Source: Ursus arctos (lineage: Eukaryota; Chordata; Mammalia; Carnivora; Ursidae). From it: DNA of 64,000 nucleotides. Numbering within the stretch: the first letter of the stretch is position 1; each line of letters begins with the position of its first letter. Of this stretch, positions 23,208 through 33,992 are shown piece by piece. The stretch is taken from the NCBI RefSeq assembly GCF_023065955.2, contig NC_079873.1:8012566-8076565 (forward strand). The letters are read 5' to 3'. The position numbers and the translations under genes are program-made. The notes under the pieces are model-generated. The model was not told the DNA's origin and did not search any database. It worked only from the letters and a program-made list of their open reading frames with translations.

Positions 23208-24468
23208 AGCCTCTGATTTCTTATGGGCAGTCTCGCCTTGGACAAATGAAAAAGCACCGAAGGAAGAACATTAAATACTTGCCCCCTGGATTATATCTCA
23301 GAGTAAGCAAGAGGTACCAAGAACACATGGATGGTAATTCTTTTCCAGGAAAACACAGACCAAAAAAGCCCCTAAGACCCCAGGATGATACACAGTGGGT
23401 CAGAACCATGTGCCACAAAGGAAGTGGGATATTCGTGCTAAAAGGCAACACAAGCTTTCGGAACTACCTAAACCAGTACGGGGGAAGCAGACAAGACAGC
23501 AGTGTTAGAAGAGAGGTTAAGCCATAGAGGGTTATGTTAATCTGAAAAGCAATGGGTCACACTTAATAAAGAACATTCTTTTGACTTGTGACTGATACAG
23601 AGCTTCTGAATGCGCTGCTTTATCACCCTAAAGTATGCATGAGCAACTTCAGAGGACCCCGGGTGACTTCTTCCAACCTGAAAGCCAACAAATTCCCTCT
23701 GGAATCTTCTTTTTTATAGTCCTAACTCAGAAAATATGCATGTGGTGATCTGTGCTAGAATAAAAGGCTAGTTCATCAGCGAATCTTCAGAGCCCAAGAG
23801 GAGATGTTAGCATTAGCTTGACTCTAAATCTCTGCTTTTAGCAGAATGAGACAGCTGAATGAAAATAGTTTTTAAATTGTTTGGGGATGCATTTGCATAA
23901 CGGAGGCAATAATCATTCATAGAATGAATAGATTTTTTTAAAATTAAGGAAGCAGTTCTCACCTTTCTTCCTCTACCTTGGAAATGGCATAGAGACTTCA
24001 GATTGCAAATCAAAAGGCATCAGCACACAGTTCAAAATCTGGAAAAGGTGGTGGGGTAAGATGTCGCCTGGGCATAATGAGCACAGACTCCAGATCCTTC
24101 AGTGCAAAGAAACCTCTGCCAAAAATGGGTTACCCTCAATACCACTTTAAAAGGAAAATCACTGAGCCACTAGTGTCTCCAAAAACGAGCATTAGTAACT
24201 TACTAGCGTCTCACTTGTCATTTCAAGGCAAGTAACTGGCAAAACTAGAGAAAGCTGTCATAAGGTTCCTAGAATGTTCACCCGGTAGGGACCCTGATGA
24301 TTTTCTAATTCAGGCCCTCTTCCCCCCCACCCCGCCCAGCCCATCAACGCAAAAGGGCAGAGCTTCCAGGTTAGCCCAATGGCCCCCCAGCTGATCCAGG
24401 ACCCACCCTGGCAACAAGAACCAGGACCTCTGTACCTACCACTCCTGTCCACCTCCACTCCTTTCTTT
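23208..24468. other. unassigned DNA
   Basis: No gene or confident repeat recognised. Confidence 0.4.

Positions 24469-24514
<46 letters not shown>
24469..24514. repeat. poly-A followed by (TA)n
   Basis: Fifteen A residues run directly into sixteen TA units. Self-complementary TA tracts can form cruciforms and are length-unstable. Confidence 0.95.
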
Positions 24515-24517
<3 letters not shown>

Positions 24518-24964
24518 AATGTGGAGAGAGCATTTTGGAGGACAGGAATTCCAAACTGATAACTGTCAGCCTAATTATAAATACTGATGATTCTTAAGTT
24601 TTTGCCTGCTTCTCTCTGATTTTAAAGTAGCACGTATAATCTCAGCAATGAACATCATGTCAGGGAAAACTCAGTAAAGTAGCAGATGGCAGGGCAACTG
24701 CAATGGCCCATCTCAAAACACCACATCTTACAACTGGAAAATAAATGTCCGAAGACTGCAGTGAGCTAACGCTGCTGCCTGCTGGCTTCCTGCAGGCGGC
24801 ATTCACAACCTTCAGGAGTAGTTAGTACTCATTCCTCAGAAACATCTTTCTTTTCTCTCTCAAAAATAAACGCAATCTAGAATCTGGATTTGGTCAGTCA
24901 GTCATCCACCTTGAGCTCTTGACTCCTTCTTTAAAAGAGGAAAAGCCCATGAGCTTTTAGTCTG

Positions 24965-25048
24965 TCGTGTCCTGCAGACCCCCTCACCAAAGCACAGTGC
25001 CTGGCACATAGTAGGTCCCCAGTAAATACTTGTGGAGTATTTGAGTCA
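24965..25048 (+). mobile_element. L2 LINE 3' tip
   Basis: 'cacagtgcctggcacatag' and 'taggtccccagtaaatactt' match the L2 3' terminus in sense. Confidence 0.75.
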
Positions 25049-25586
25049 ATAGGGAGGGAGGAAGCTGCTGGCAGAAGACGCCTGGCATCCTCTCCTGTTA
25101 ATCAGATAATGTGCAACGTTCTGTCCTGCTAAAAACTCTGAGGGAAACGCACACCCTCTTTTCCAGAAGCAAACCAGCTGCACCCCAAAGTGCCCTGCAG
25201 CCTTTTCTCCAGAGAGTCCACTAGCCACACATTCAGATCACAGAGCAGCCCTGCCTCCCGTCCAGTTCTATTCTGGTTCTTGCAGCATATCTGACCAGAG
25301 GTTGAATGGGCAAACCTGGACCCCAGGAGCCCCATTTCTCCACCCTGGCCAGCGAGGCGGCCGCAGGGCCCAGCCTCTGGCCCCGAACGCAGTGTCCACC
25401 ACACAGGGTAGAGGAACCTGGGCTTCAGGGGTGGGGGCTCCCATTCTAAGGTGCAGCCGAGTTTCTAAGCAGTTGACACTCGGGGGTGACGCACGCGACT
25501 CCCTCCACCCCACTAACCCCCGACCGAGGACCTCTGGGGAGACAGGGATCCCATCAACCCGGCGCTGTCCCCTCCCGGCCGGCCAA

Positions 25587-25602
25587 GTGGCGCCCCCTGT
25601 CG
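25587..25602 (-). promoter_or_regulatory. CTCF-like motif
   Basis: The minus strand reads CGACAGGGGGCGCCAC, containing the CAGGGGGCGCC core of the CTCF site. It lies about 25 bases inside the inferred first intron. The upstream part of the motif matches less well. Binding is inferred. Confidence 0.45.
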
Positions 25603-25627
25603 CCTCTGCGCGCGCTGGGACACTCAC

Positions 25628-25672
25628 CGCGTAGTGCAGCTGCGGTTTCTCGCGGGATACCGGGTCCCCCAT
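25628..25672 (-). CDS. candidate first coding exon (15 codons) of an unidentified gene
   Basis: The minus strand has an ATG with strong context (G at -3, G at +4; GGCGACATGG). It opens fifteen codons, MGDPVSREKPQLHYA, then meets a near-consensus donor, GCG|GTGAGTG (GT at 25,627-25,626), leaving phase 0. It lies centrally in the CpG island. The open frame continues past the donor into GC-rich text, as expected for intron read-through. I do not recognise the protein and found no second exon to the left, so the role is unknown. If true, transcription runs leftward and the left 25.6 kb is intron. A chance ATG plus donor in a CpG island cannot be excluded. Confidence 0.4.
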
Positions 25673-25875
25673 GTCGCCACCGAGGAGTGACAGGCCCCCG
25701 AGCGCAGCCTGGGGTCGCGGTGCCTCTCCGAAGTCCCCCTATTTCACCGCCATCCCGGGCCAGCCCCCAGACGCGAGCCCTGTTCCCCGCGCCCCGAGCG
25801 CGCTGCAAAGCCCGCAGGCACCAGCGTCCCGCGGAGAAGCTGACAGGGACCGGGAGGAGGTGGCGGCAGCGGCGT

Positions 25876-25967
25876 AGAGGAAGGAGGAGGAGGTGGAGGA
25901 GGAGGAGGAGGAGGAGGAGGAGGAGGAGGAGGAGGAGAGGAGGGGGAGGAGGAGGAGAGGGGAGAGG
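25876..25967. repeat. (GGA)n polypurine tract in the CpG island
   Basis: Purines run from 25,895 to 25,967 without a break, mainly GGA units, preceded by a shorter GGA patch with one T. If the minus-strand gene is real, this lies in its 5'UTR or core promoter as TCC repeats. Such tracts can form triplex DNA or G-quadruplexes. Confidence 0.9.
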
Positions 25968-26600
25968 CCGAGTCAGATGGGATGGGCGGGCGCTTAATTC
26001 CTTCCGCTCCTGGCGGGCTCCAGTCGCGGCCGCCGCCGCCAGCTGTTGGGGGCTGCAGCGACCAAGCGTCCACGACAGGTGTCAGGGCGGACGGCGCTCC
26101 TACCTCCTGCCACTCCACCCCTGCCAGGTCCGTGGGACCCGGGCTGCCAGGGCTGGGGCTGCTAAAGCCCTCAACACCAGCGAGAGGGCGAGCTTGGGTT
26201 TCCAAGAAAGAGCGACTTTCGCTAACTTTGAAAGGGGTGTGGGCCTGACGCTGGAAGGCGATTCGGAACCCGCTCCGGCGAGGGCGGAGTCTCGGTGTTT
26301 GGAAAGCCCTCCTTTGGGAGCGTCTCAACGGCGGGAACCCTAGCAGAGGGCAGGGGCCAAGTAATGCAGCCTGGGGGAACTGCGGACGGGAGGAAGGCCG
26401 AGCTGGAGGCCGGCCTGACTGCGCCACTTTGGGTAAACTGAGTCCCAGAGGGCTTGCAGTATCTGGGCATGTCTTGGGAACCCCGCTGGAAGCGGGAGTC
26501 CTGAAGAATCTGCCGGGACCCAAGGACTGGTGTCGGTGCCAGGCTGGATCAGAGTTGGGGGTTGGGGGCACTGCTCGAAGCACCGCTTTCTGTGCCTTAC

Positions 26601-27229
26601 TTAGTTCTTAGGTGCACATCGGAAAAGGACACACCAAGAATTTGGAAACGGGAGAAACGTACACTATTTGCAAATGCTGCCAGATGAACCAAATAATTTT
26701 TAGCACACGCTGGAGGTTCACAACACCCCTAAAAACTGGCCTCTGCTCTGAAATCCCTCGTGGAAGCCTGCACTTTTAAACACCCTGGAGGTCCCTCCCC
26801 GGGCCTGGCATTCTGTGATTTATGTGCAGTTTCCCACAAGCTAAGTCCAGACAAAGGCAGGGTCTGGGGCCAGAGTGGAGACTCTAGACCCAGTGAAATC
26901 CATCAATCCAAGCCCAAGAAGGGTAGCTATCCAGTGGAAGGTGGGTTTGTGGATGGCTTGTCTCCTTTCTTCAGGGTCCCACGGTGCTGAACTTGGTGAG
27001 TGGCCCTTCCCCCGCTCTGTGTAGGTGTATAGGGTGGGGAGAAGGGAAATAAGATGTGTCCCCCATGTTTGAGCCCTTACAATTTAGTTGGATGAACCAC
27101 GCAACTAATGTAATATTTTGAAAACAATGGCATCATAATCGTAAATATGGAAATTATAAAAAACTGAGGATGTGAAGCCAGGGGCGCAGGTATCCTGAGG
27201 AATCTACTACTAGATAATCTCATGACCAT
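26601..27229. other. unassigned DNA flanking the CpG island
   Basis: No repeat or gene recognised. If the gene runs leftward, this is its proximal upstream region. Confidence 0.4.
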
Positions 27230-27895
27230 TCATCTTCCTGAAAAACTCTTAAGATTATATCTGCTAAAGCCTGCCCTCCGATCCAGGAATTTCACTCCTA
27301 GATATATAGAGAAATGGGCGCCAATGGTCTCCTCATGTATAAGAATATTTATAATCTTTAGGTAGAATCACCAAAATGGAAACAATCCAGATGTCCTTCA
27401 ACGGCTCCATGATGAACCAACAGTGGTCTGTCCATACAATGGGATACCACTCAGCAATGACAGGAATATAAGACTGATGCACACAATGGCATGAATTATT
27501 CTCACAAATGTTGAGAAAAAGAAATCTTACACAAAATAGGACACAATGTATGATTCTACTTATTTATTCTGGAATTAAAATTCAAATGTTGAACTGAAAT
27601 AGGCAACTGTGACCGACCTATGGCGATAGAAGCCAGAACAGGGATAAATAAACAAGTAAATAAATACAAGCAAACAAATATCTATTACCAAGACAGGGAG
27701 TTGGTATTGACTAGGAAGGGGGTACAAGGGAACCTTTTGGGGTGCTGGAAATATTCTGTATCTTGATCACTTCAACAGCTACCCAAGTATACCCATATGT
27801 AAAATTTCATTGAGCACTATAGTTTGGATTTGTGTAATTTAGACCCTTCACGATGTGTATTTTATACTGCGATAATATAAAAGTAAATTTAAAAT
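27230..27895 (+). mobile_element. old L1M LINE, ORF2 end and 3'UTR
   Basis: The wording follows the L1 3' portion in sense: 'aatttcactcctagatatat', 'catgtataagaatatttata', 'tggaaacaatccagatgtcc', 'catacaatgggataccactc', 'acacaatgtatgattctac' and 'ctggaaatattctgtatctt'. Diverged and non-coding. Confidence 0.8.
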
Positions 27896-28426
27896 CAGTC
27901 CCCTGCCCCCAACAGGAACTTATGACCAGCATGCTGCCTGTCTTGAGAGAAAGGCAACGTCACCATTTGGCCCGGTCCCCCTGCAGCCTGCCCTGCACAG
28001 GTCTCCTTCCCCTCTGCTGCCTGGGAGACCAGAGCATGCCTGCTCACCTTGGAGGCCCTCCCTGCTCCCTCACAGGTTCAGGCAGAGCTGGAAAAAGGAC
28101 ATGCTCAAGTCCCCTCTTTACTTTCACTTTGCTCTGCTGCTGAAAGCAGGCTTTAGAGCTATGTCAGCAAAGACCTGTAGGATAAGGCAGAGAACTGGCA
28201 TAAGCTTCACCATACGGCATTTTTTCAGAGAATGCAGCCAGGACCAACTTTGGGATCTTAGCTTCACCGTGGTCTGTTTAGAAAGCTGAACTCTCCAGCT
28301 TTAGGATTTGTCATACCTGGCATTAAACATCCGAAGCTAAAAATCCCTTTCCCTACAGAAACTGATTCATTATTAATATACATAAACAATACAAGGCGGG
28401 TCCCTGGATTTAAAAACCTTAACCGT
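27896..28426. other. unassigned DNA
   Basis: A CT-rich, moderately GC-rich patch (27,900-28,140) with an open frame that I cannot link to a gene. Nothing else is seen. Confidence 0.35.
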
Positions 28427-28629
28427 AGGGCACCTGGGTGGCTCAGTCGGTTAAGTGTCTGCCTTTGGCTCAGGTCATGATCCTGGGGTTCTAGAATCAA
28501 GTCCCGCCCCGAGTCCAACTCCCGGCTCAGGGAGGAGTCTGCTTCTCCCTATCCCTCTGCTCCTCTGCCCTCCCACTCGTGCTCTCTCTCTCTTTCTCTC
28601 TCTCTCAAATAACTAAATTTTTAAAAAAC
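28427..28629 (+). mobile_element. CAN-SINE
   Basis: A plus-strand SINE with head 'gggcacctgggtggctcagt', the 'tcaggtcatgatcctgg' middle, a CT-rich stretch and an 'aaataactaaatttttaaa' tail. The flanks look like a degraded duplication ('aaaaaccttaacc' and 'aaacaccctaacc'). Confidence 0.9.
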
Positions 28630-29979
28630 ACCCTAACCACATGCTTTGATCATTACCCCTGAGTAAGCCGCCTCCATGTGAAATTGGCTCACCTCACATT
28701 TTGTTTGTGGGCTACCTTTGAAAAATGTGTTGTCACGAAACAGCATTATCCTAAGCCAGAAAAAATCCATCAATCCTGAACTGTGTGCTTACATTCTAGG
28801 AATGACTTCTGCCTGCTAGCATATTTCTTGCTAAATTGTCATTGCTAAGTCAGAGTTAAATTCTTAAGTGCAATAGGGCTGTTTTTCTGTGAACGGTCTG
28901 GGGAGATAAGGCAAAGCATTTGAGAAAAGAAATGATCAATTCATGCTGCAAGATTCTTAAATTCACCTCAGAGTGAATCCTGTACCTTTTCAATTCTCAG
29001 CCTGCTCATTCAAGACTCAAGTAGGGACCTGGAAGATTGGGCAGAACTCTAAAAGTCCTATTAAATCTTAAACAATTTGAATTCCACACATTATTTCTAT
29101 TTGAATATATTTCAAGGCGTATTTTAGACACCACTCTAATCAAAAAGTCTTATTTGCACATCTCTGCTCCTAACTATACTTCCCATGTTGTTTATTTATT
29201 CATTCGGTCACTCATTCAGTAAATATTTTTAAGTGCATACAATTTGCAGGTATTGTCCTAGGTCATTTAAACTACATGTGAACATGGCAGGTGGTTTTGA
29301 AATTCCGCTTTTGTCTGTTCGGTGACAGCGGGAGATGACTGACCCCGTGAACCATACCCCAGAGAAGGCTGAGGTTCATCCCATTCGCTCGTTACGTTAA
29401 GAGCCTGAGTGGCTAATGTTCTCTTTTGGTTAGTCACTTTTTCAAATAATAATAAATTTCTCTGATGTTTATCATTTCCCCTAGAGAGGACTCAAAAATA
29501 ATCTCTAGGAGTTCCTCTACCAGCATCACTTTTAAGAAGAAATGTGTCACCCTCACAGTGGAATTTCGTCATCTTCCTGCCCCCTGAAAGTTATAGCATT
29601 TTCAGGACTAAAGACTGTCCTTGCCACCAGAGCATTGAAATGAAAATCCTTGTTTGCATTTACTCTGCCTGCCTATAAGCCGAGCTGACATTTTCCACAC
29701 TTAGTGCCAGCCCAAGGGTGATTAGTTTTGAAAAACTAATTAGTTTTGGGAAAACTTTACCCAAACCTATGGAAGCAAATTCAACTTTAGAGTTTAGGAG
29801 GAGCTAAGGGCCCATCTGAGCACTAAAACCTATTTAGGACAGGAGGATAAGGCCCTGCTTGGAGGCCCAGCCCATCTACAGAGTAACTCTGAGACCCTTT
29901 TGGGTGGGGACCCCTTCCCTAAAACCCAATGCCTACACTCTTCCATCCTACTGTCTTGTCAATCCACCTGCTAGAATAT
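28630..29979. other. mostly unassigned DNA with one L2 tip
   Basis: At about 29,190-29,295 the phrase 'cattcagtaaatatttttaag' and following text matches an L2 3' end in reverse complement. The remainder shows no recognised gene or repeat. Confidence 0.45.
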
Positions 29980-30203
29980 TTTTCAAATTTTGAAACAAAA
30001 AAATTGATAACATATAATGTGCAGCTTAATGAATTGCAAAACATACGCCCATCATCACCATCACTGAGGTCAACAAATAGAATACTGCTGGTGTCTCAGA
30101 GAGCCCCATGTCCCTCGGCTGCACTGTAACACCCTCCCCCAATCCCAGCAGCAGACACTGTCCTATATTTTACGGACTTCACTCCTTTGTTTCCCTTCTT
30201 TAG
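29980..30203 (-). mobile_element. old L1ME LINE, outer layer of a three-level nest (left piece)
   Basis: Reverse-complement old L1 3' text ('attgataacatataatgtgc', 'gaattgcaaaacatacgcc', 'cctatattttacggacttc'). It is interrupted by a MER20 at 30,204 and resumes at 31,727. Confidence 0.7.
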
Positions 30204-30252
30204 CAGGGTTTCTCAACCCCAGCACTGTTAACATTTGGGAACCAATAATTCT
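30204..30252 (-). mobile_element. MER20, left piece (middle layer of the nest)
   Basis: The MER20 terminus 'cagggtttctcaacccc' and following 49 bases, cut off where an L1 inserted. The rest is at 31,535-31,718. The host flanks 'ttctttag' (30,196-30,203) and 'ctttttag' (31,719-31,726) form an imperfect 8-bp duplication, the length that hAT transposons make. Confidence 0.8.
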
Positions 30253-30758
30253 CCACCCCCCCACCAGCTTTACTGGAGGTATAATTAACATATAACGTAA
30301 TTAAGTTTAAAGTGTATGATGCGATAATCTGATACATGTATGTATATACTGTGAAATAACTACCGCAATAAGGTGAGTTCATACTTCCATCACCTCACAT
30401 AGTTACCATATCTTATGTGTGTGGTGAGAACATTTCAGATCTATTCTCTTGGAAACTTTCAAGTATACAACATAGTACTGTTAATTACAGTCACTGTACC
30501 TACCTCCCCAGAGCTTACTCATCTTATAACTGGAAGTTTGTACCCTTTGACCATCATCTCCTCATTTCCCCCACCCCAGGCAACCAGCATTCTACTCTCC
30601 GTTTCTATGAATTTGTCTTTTTTTAGATTCCACATATAAATGAGATCATCAGTATTTGTCTTTCTCTGACGTATTTCACTTAGCATAATGCCCTCGAGGT
30701 CCATCCATGTTGTTGCCAATAGTAGGACTTCCTTTTGTTGTGGCCAAAATATGTGTAT

Positions 30759-30796
<38 letters not shown>

Positions 30797-30803
30797 GAGA
30801 GGA

Positions 30804-30836
<33 letters not shown>

Positions 30837-31534
30837 TGGTGTGAGGGGAGAAGTGTCACATTTTCTTTATCTATTTATCTGTAGATAGATAGGTTGTTTT
30901 CTTATCTTGGCTGTTGCAAATAATACTACAATGAACATGGGAGGGCAGATGAGATCCTAACTCCAATCCTTTTGGATATACACCTAGAAGTGGGATTGCT
31001 GGATCACAAGTAGTTCTATTTTTAATTTTTAATTTGTTAAGGAACCTCTATACCTTTTTCCACAGGGGTTGCACCAATTTACACTCCCACCAACAGTGCA
31101 CTAGGGTTCTCTTTTCTCCACGTCCTCGTCAACACTTGCTATCGCTTATCTTTTTAATAAAAGCCACCCTGACAGGTGAGGTGGTATCTTCTTGTGGCTT
31201 TGATTTGTGTTTCCCTGATAATGAGTAATGTTGACCAGTTTTTCATCTATCTGTCGGCCATCTGTATGTCTTCAGTGGAAAAAATGTCTATTCCGGTCCT
31301 TTGCCTGTTTTTAAATTGGATTATTTGGGTCTGTTTTGTTTTTGTTTTTGTTTTGCTATTGAGTTATTTCCTATTAACCCTTCATCAGATACACGGTTTG
31401 CAGATATTTTCTCCCATTCCTTCTGCCTTTTCATTTTGTTGAGTGCTTCTTTTGCTCTGCTGAAGCTTTTTAGTTTGATGTCGTCCCACTTGTTTATTTT
31501 TGCTTTTGTTTCTTGTAGTTTTGGTATTATACTA
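30253..31534 (-). mobile_element. L1M LINE inserted in MER20 (inner layer of the nest)
   Basis: A minus-strand L1: 3'UTR from about 30,258 ('actggaggtataattaac'), then the end of ORF2 ('tccacatataaatgagatca', 'catccatgttgttgccaat', 'acactcccaccaacagtgc') up to 31,534. Microsatellites (AC at 30,761-30,793, GA at 30,809-30,836) have grown inside it. Many stops; non-coding. Confidence 0.85.
30761..30836. repeat. compound (AC)n-(GA)n microsatellite
   Basis: About 33 bp of AC followed, after a short spacer, by 28 bp of GA, within the L1M copy. Likely polymorphic. Confidence 0.95.
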
Positions 31535-31718
31535 ACAATTCTTTACTGTGGAGGCTGTCCTATGGATTGTAGGCTGTTCAGCGGCATCCCTGGCCTCTAC
31601 CCACTAGATGCCAGCATTATCTCCCTCCACCAACTGTGACAACCAAAAATGTCTCCAGATACTGACAAATACCCCTCTGGGGTGGGGGGCAAGATCACCC
31701 CTGTTTTGAGAAACACTG
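31535..31718 (-). mobile_element. MER20, right piece
   Basis: Continues the element cut at 30,252: 'ttctttactgtggaggctg', 'ctggcctctacccactagat', 'aaaaatgtctccagatactg' and the terminus 'gttttgagaaacactg'. Confidence 0.85.
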
Positions 31719-31726
31719 CTTTTTAG

Positions 31727-32165
31727 GAAGTTGAACGTCCATAAATATTAGACTTCAGGGTTGCCTGTTTTCTTACTTTATATAAATGATTCCTAAGTAT
31801 GTTTTATTACATGTCACTTCTTTTATTCAACATTATGGTTTTAAGGTTCTTCCACGTTGTATGTAGCCATAGTTTGTTCATTCCCATTGCCGTCCAGTAT
31901 TTCATTGAATGTGTTTACCACTGTTTATCTTTTCAACTGTGATGGACATTTGTGTCCTTTGCAGTTTGGGACTACTGAAAACCATACTGCTTGAACATCC
32001 TTACACATACCTCCTTGGGCACAAGTACATGCATTTTTATAGGGTGCAGACCTAGAAACAGACTTGCCAGGTCATAGGTATGCATGTCTTTAACTTTACT
32101 GGACAATGCCCAACAATTTTCTGAACTGATTGTACCAATTCGAATCTTTATTTACACTTCAGTAT
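31727..32165 (-). mobile_element. old L1ME LINE, outer layer (right piece)
   Basis: Resumes the L1 at 29,980: 'cgtccagtatttcattgaat', 'ctgtgatggacatttgtgtc', 'ccaggtcataggtatgcatg' and 'ctgattgtaccaattcgaatc' are ORF2 C-terminal and 3' text in reverse complement. Confidence 0.75.
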
Positions 32166-32828
32166 AAATAGACTGAACATAGTTTATATAAAGACTGAAC
32201 ATAGTTTAGAGTTGTCTCTCTTCTAGGTTTTCTCATGGAGCTACAAAGATAAAATTCAGGAAATCAAACTCTAGGATCAGGAAGGAGAGATGGGGAAGAA
32301 GCTTAAGACCCTCTTTGTCCCAAATCACATGTGTCCTATAAGTGAAGACCTTACCGGCCCTGCTAGGGTCATGCCATTACTGACTCTGTCCACACATACA
32401 GGTTGAAGCAATTGATACATCAGTTATGCCTTTGAGGGAAGACATTTTATTTTGTAGAAATTCAGCATACTCGGGGGGACAGTATCTCAGCAACCCAACT
32501 ATAAATGTAAGTGCTACTTATGGAATTACCATTTTATTTTGTAGCCCCAATTTCTCCCCTTCTTCTTAACTCTAACAGGGATGTGGAGATGGGAGGGATC
32601 CAAGGAAGAATAAAGGGTCCCATTCCTTTCTCCAGGTAAGCTAGAGAGAGACAACCTCCAGCCTGAAGACACACCCAGTCTGAAGACCAGTGAATGAGGA
32701 ATTCCTGGGGGTGCTGGGGATGATGCCTAGAGCTGTGGTGACATAGGACAGAGAAGACAGAGAAGAATGCCCTGGCATCCCCTAGTACTATTGCCTTCAG
32801 CCTTGATTCCTATTACAAAGAATATCAA
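32166..32828. other. unassigned DNA
   Basis: No gene or repeat recognised. Confidence 0.4.
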
Positions 32829-32972
32829 GAAGTTATACATGGTGATGAGCACTGGGTGCTATACACAACTGATGAATCATTGAACATTACACCAGAAACT
32901 AATGATGTACTATGTATTGGCCAACTGAATTTAAATTAAAAAGTTAAAAAAAAAGAAAAGGAAGTTATACAT
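32829..32972 (+). mobile_element. 5'-truncated young carnivore L1 (3'UTR only)
   Basis: About 120 bp of carnivore L1 3' end ('ggtgatgagcactgggtgct', 'actaatgatgtactatgtat') with an A-rich tail. It is flanked by a perfect duplication 'gaagttatacat' at 32,829-32,840 and 32,961-32,972. A typical severely truncated L1 insertion. Confidence 0.9.
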
Positions 32973-33435
32973 CAGCCAGAACTGACAACGTGATGATTTG
33001 TGAATGCAAGGGAAAAAGACAAGGGCCAGGGAAGGTGAGAACAAACTGACCATTAAAATAGGTTCAGCTTGGTATCACTGGTTTGTCCTTTTCCTGCCAT
33101 TTTGATATTTTCACTGAAGAACTGCTGCTACTCAATGTCAGGGAGCCAGGGAAAGTGCCCTTCAAAAGTATCCACAGAGAGACGTTTCTAAAATAAATTT
33201 TCTATTCAAGGGTCAGTAGGCAAAAAGAGGAGGCTGCAATCCCTCTGGTTATGGCTTCCCAAAAAAACTGTGAGAATCAGGAAACTGCTTTTCATTATAT
33301 CCGTCATCTAATGTTAGTCTATTGCCTTCGCACGACCAATTATAACCTCCTCTCCTCCGCCTGGTGCTGCAAGCATGGAAAGCCTGCAGAATGTTCATGG
33401 CCACCCCAGTGCTGCAGGTGCTGGGATTATTATTT
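32973..33435. other. unassigned DNA
   Basis: No recognised feature. Confidence 0.4.
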
Positions 33436-33439
33436 GAAG

Positions 33440-33680
33440 CAATAACAATTCCACTAATTATTGAACATGTACGTCACTGGTCCTTTGTTCAACTAGATGC
33501 TTTGCAAATAGGAAATCTGGATCCCTGGAATAATAGCGTGAGGAAAGTATGATTATCCCCATTTTATTCATGAGGGTGATTAACTTGCTGTGCACATCTG
33601 GTAAATGGTGGAGTTGAGATGTAAAGGAAAGTTGGGTCCATATCTCTTTGCGGGCCATTCCGGTACATTTCAAAGTAGAG
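33440..33680 (-). mobile_element. MIR SINE
   Basis: Reverse-complement MIR text: 'ctaattattgaacatgtacg', 'gattatccccattttattca' and a 'taaatggtggagttgag' region. Confidence 0.65.
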
Positions 33681-33781
33681 ACTCTCTTTGATAAGTCAGA
33701 CTCATCTATTAGATTACTATGGGGCCTTCTTGTAAAACGGGGTTGGACACCACCACTGCCCCAGCCATATCTCCAAGGCCA

Positions 33782-33992
33782 ATAGTTCTTCCCCCCCCCC
33801 CAAAGGACGCTTGGTAATGTCTGGAGACATTTTTGGTTGTCACAAAATGTGTGTGTGGGAGGCCACTTGTGGCCAGTGAGTAGAAGCCAGGGATGCTGCC
33901 AAACATCCTACAATGTGCAGGATGGCCACGCTCTCCCAAACAAAGAACCACCCTGCCAAAAATGTCAAGAGTGCCAAGGTTGAGAAACACTC
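33782..33992 (+). mobile_element. MER20 DNA transposon
   Basis: Core 'ggtaatgtctggagacattt', 'ttttggttgtcacaaaatg', 'gaagccagggatgctgccaa' and end 'gccaaggttgagaaacac'. The left terminus is blurred by a C-run. Confidence 0.85.

Larger units (their letters stand above)
25290..26600 (-). promoter_or_regulatory. CpG island, candidate promoter
   Basis: This is the only CpG-dense, high-GC interval in the window apart from the L1 5'UTR. It holds many CpGs, a GC box (GGGCGGG near 25,983), CCG/CGG runs near 26,025-26,040 and a GGA tract. No TATA box is obvious. Such islands usually cover a promoter and first exon. Orientation is taken as minus because a start codon with strong context and a donor site lie on that strand. 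Long open frames on both strands are by-products of GC richness and of the GGA tract. Confidence 0.75.

Noticed and set aside
25486..26583. Open frames of 279-285 codons on both strands in the CpG island
   Set aside because: GC-rich DNA lacks stop codons by composition, and part of each frame is the GGA repeat. Only the short ATG-to-donor exon on the minus strand has supporting signals.
26982..26990. GGTGCTGAA, a half-site of the REST/NRSF element, next to the CpG island
   Set aside because: The partner half (GTCC with a poorly matching upstream part) is weak and the spacing is one base off the usual; not enough to call.
33406..33430. 'gtgctgcaggtgctgggatt', reminiscent of the Alu phrase for the end of its left arm
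   Set aside because: Alu is confined to primates and the surrounding sequence does not match; chance similarity.
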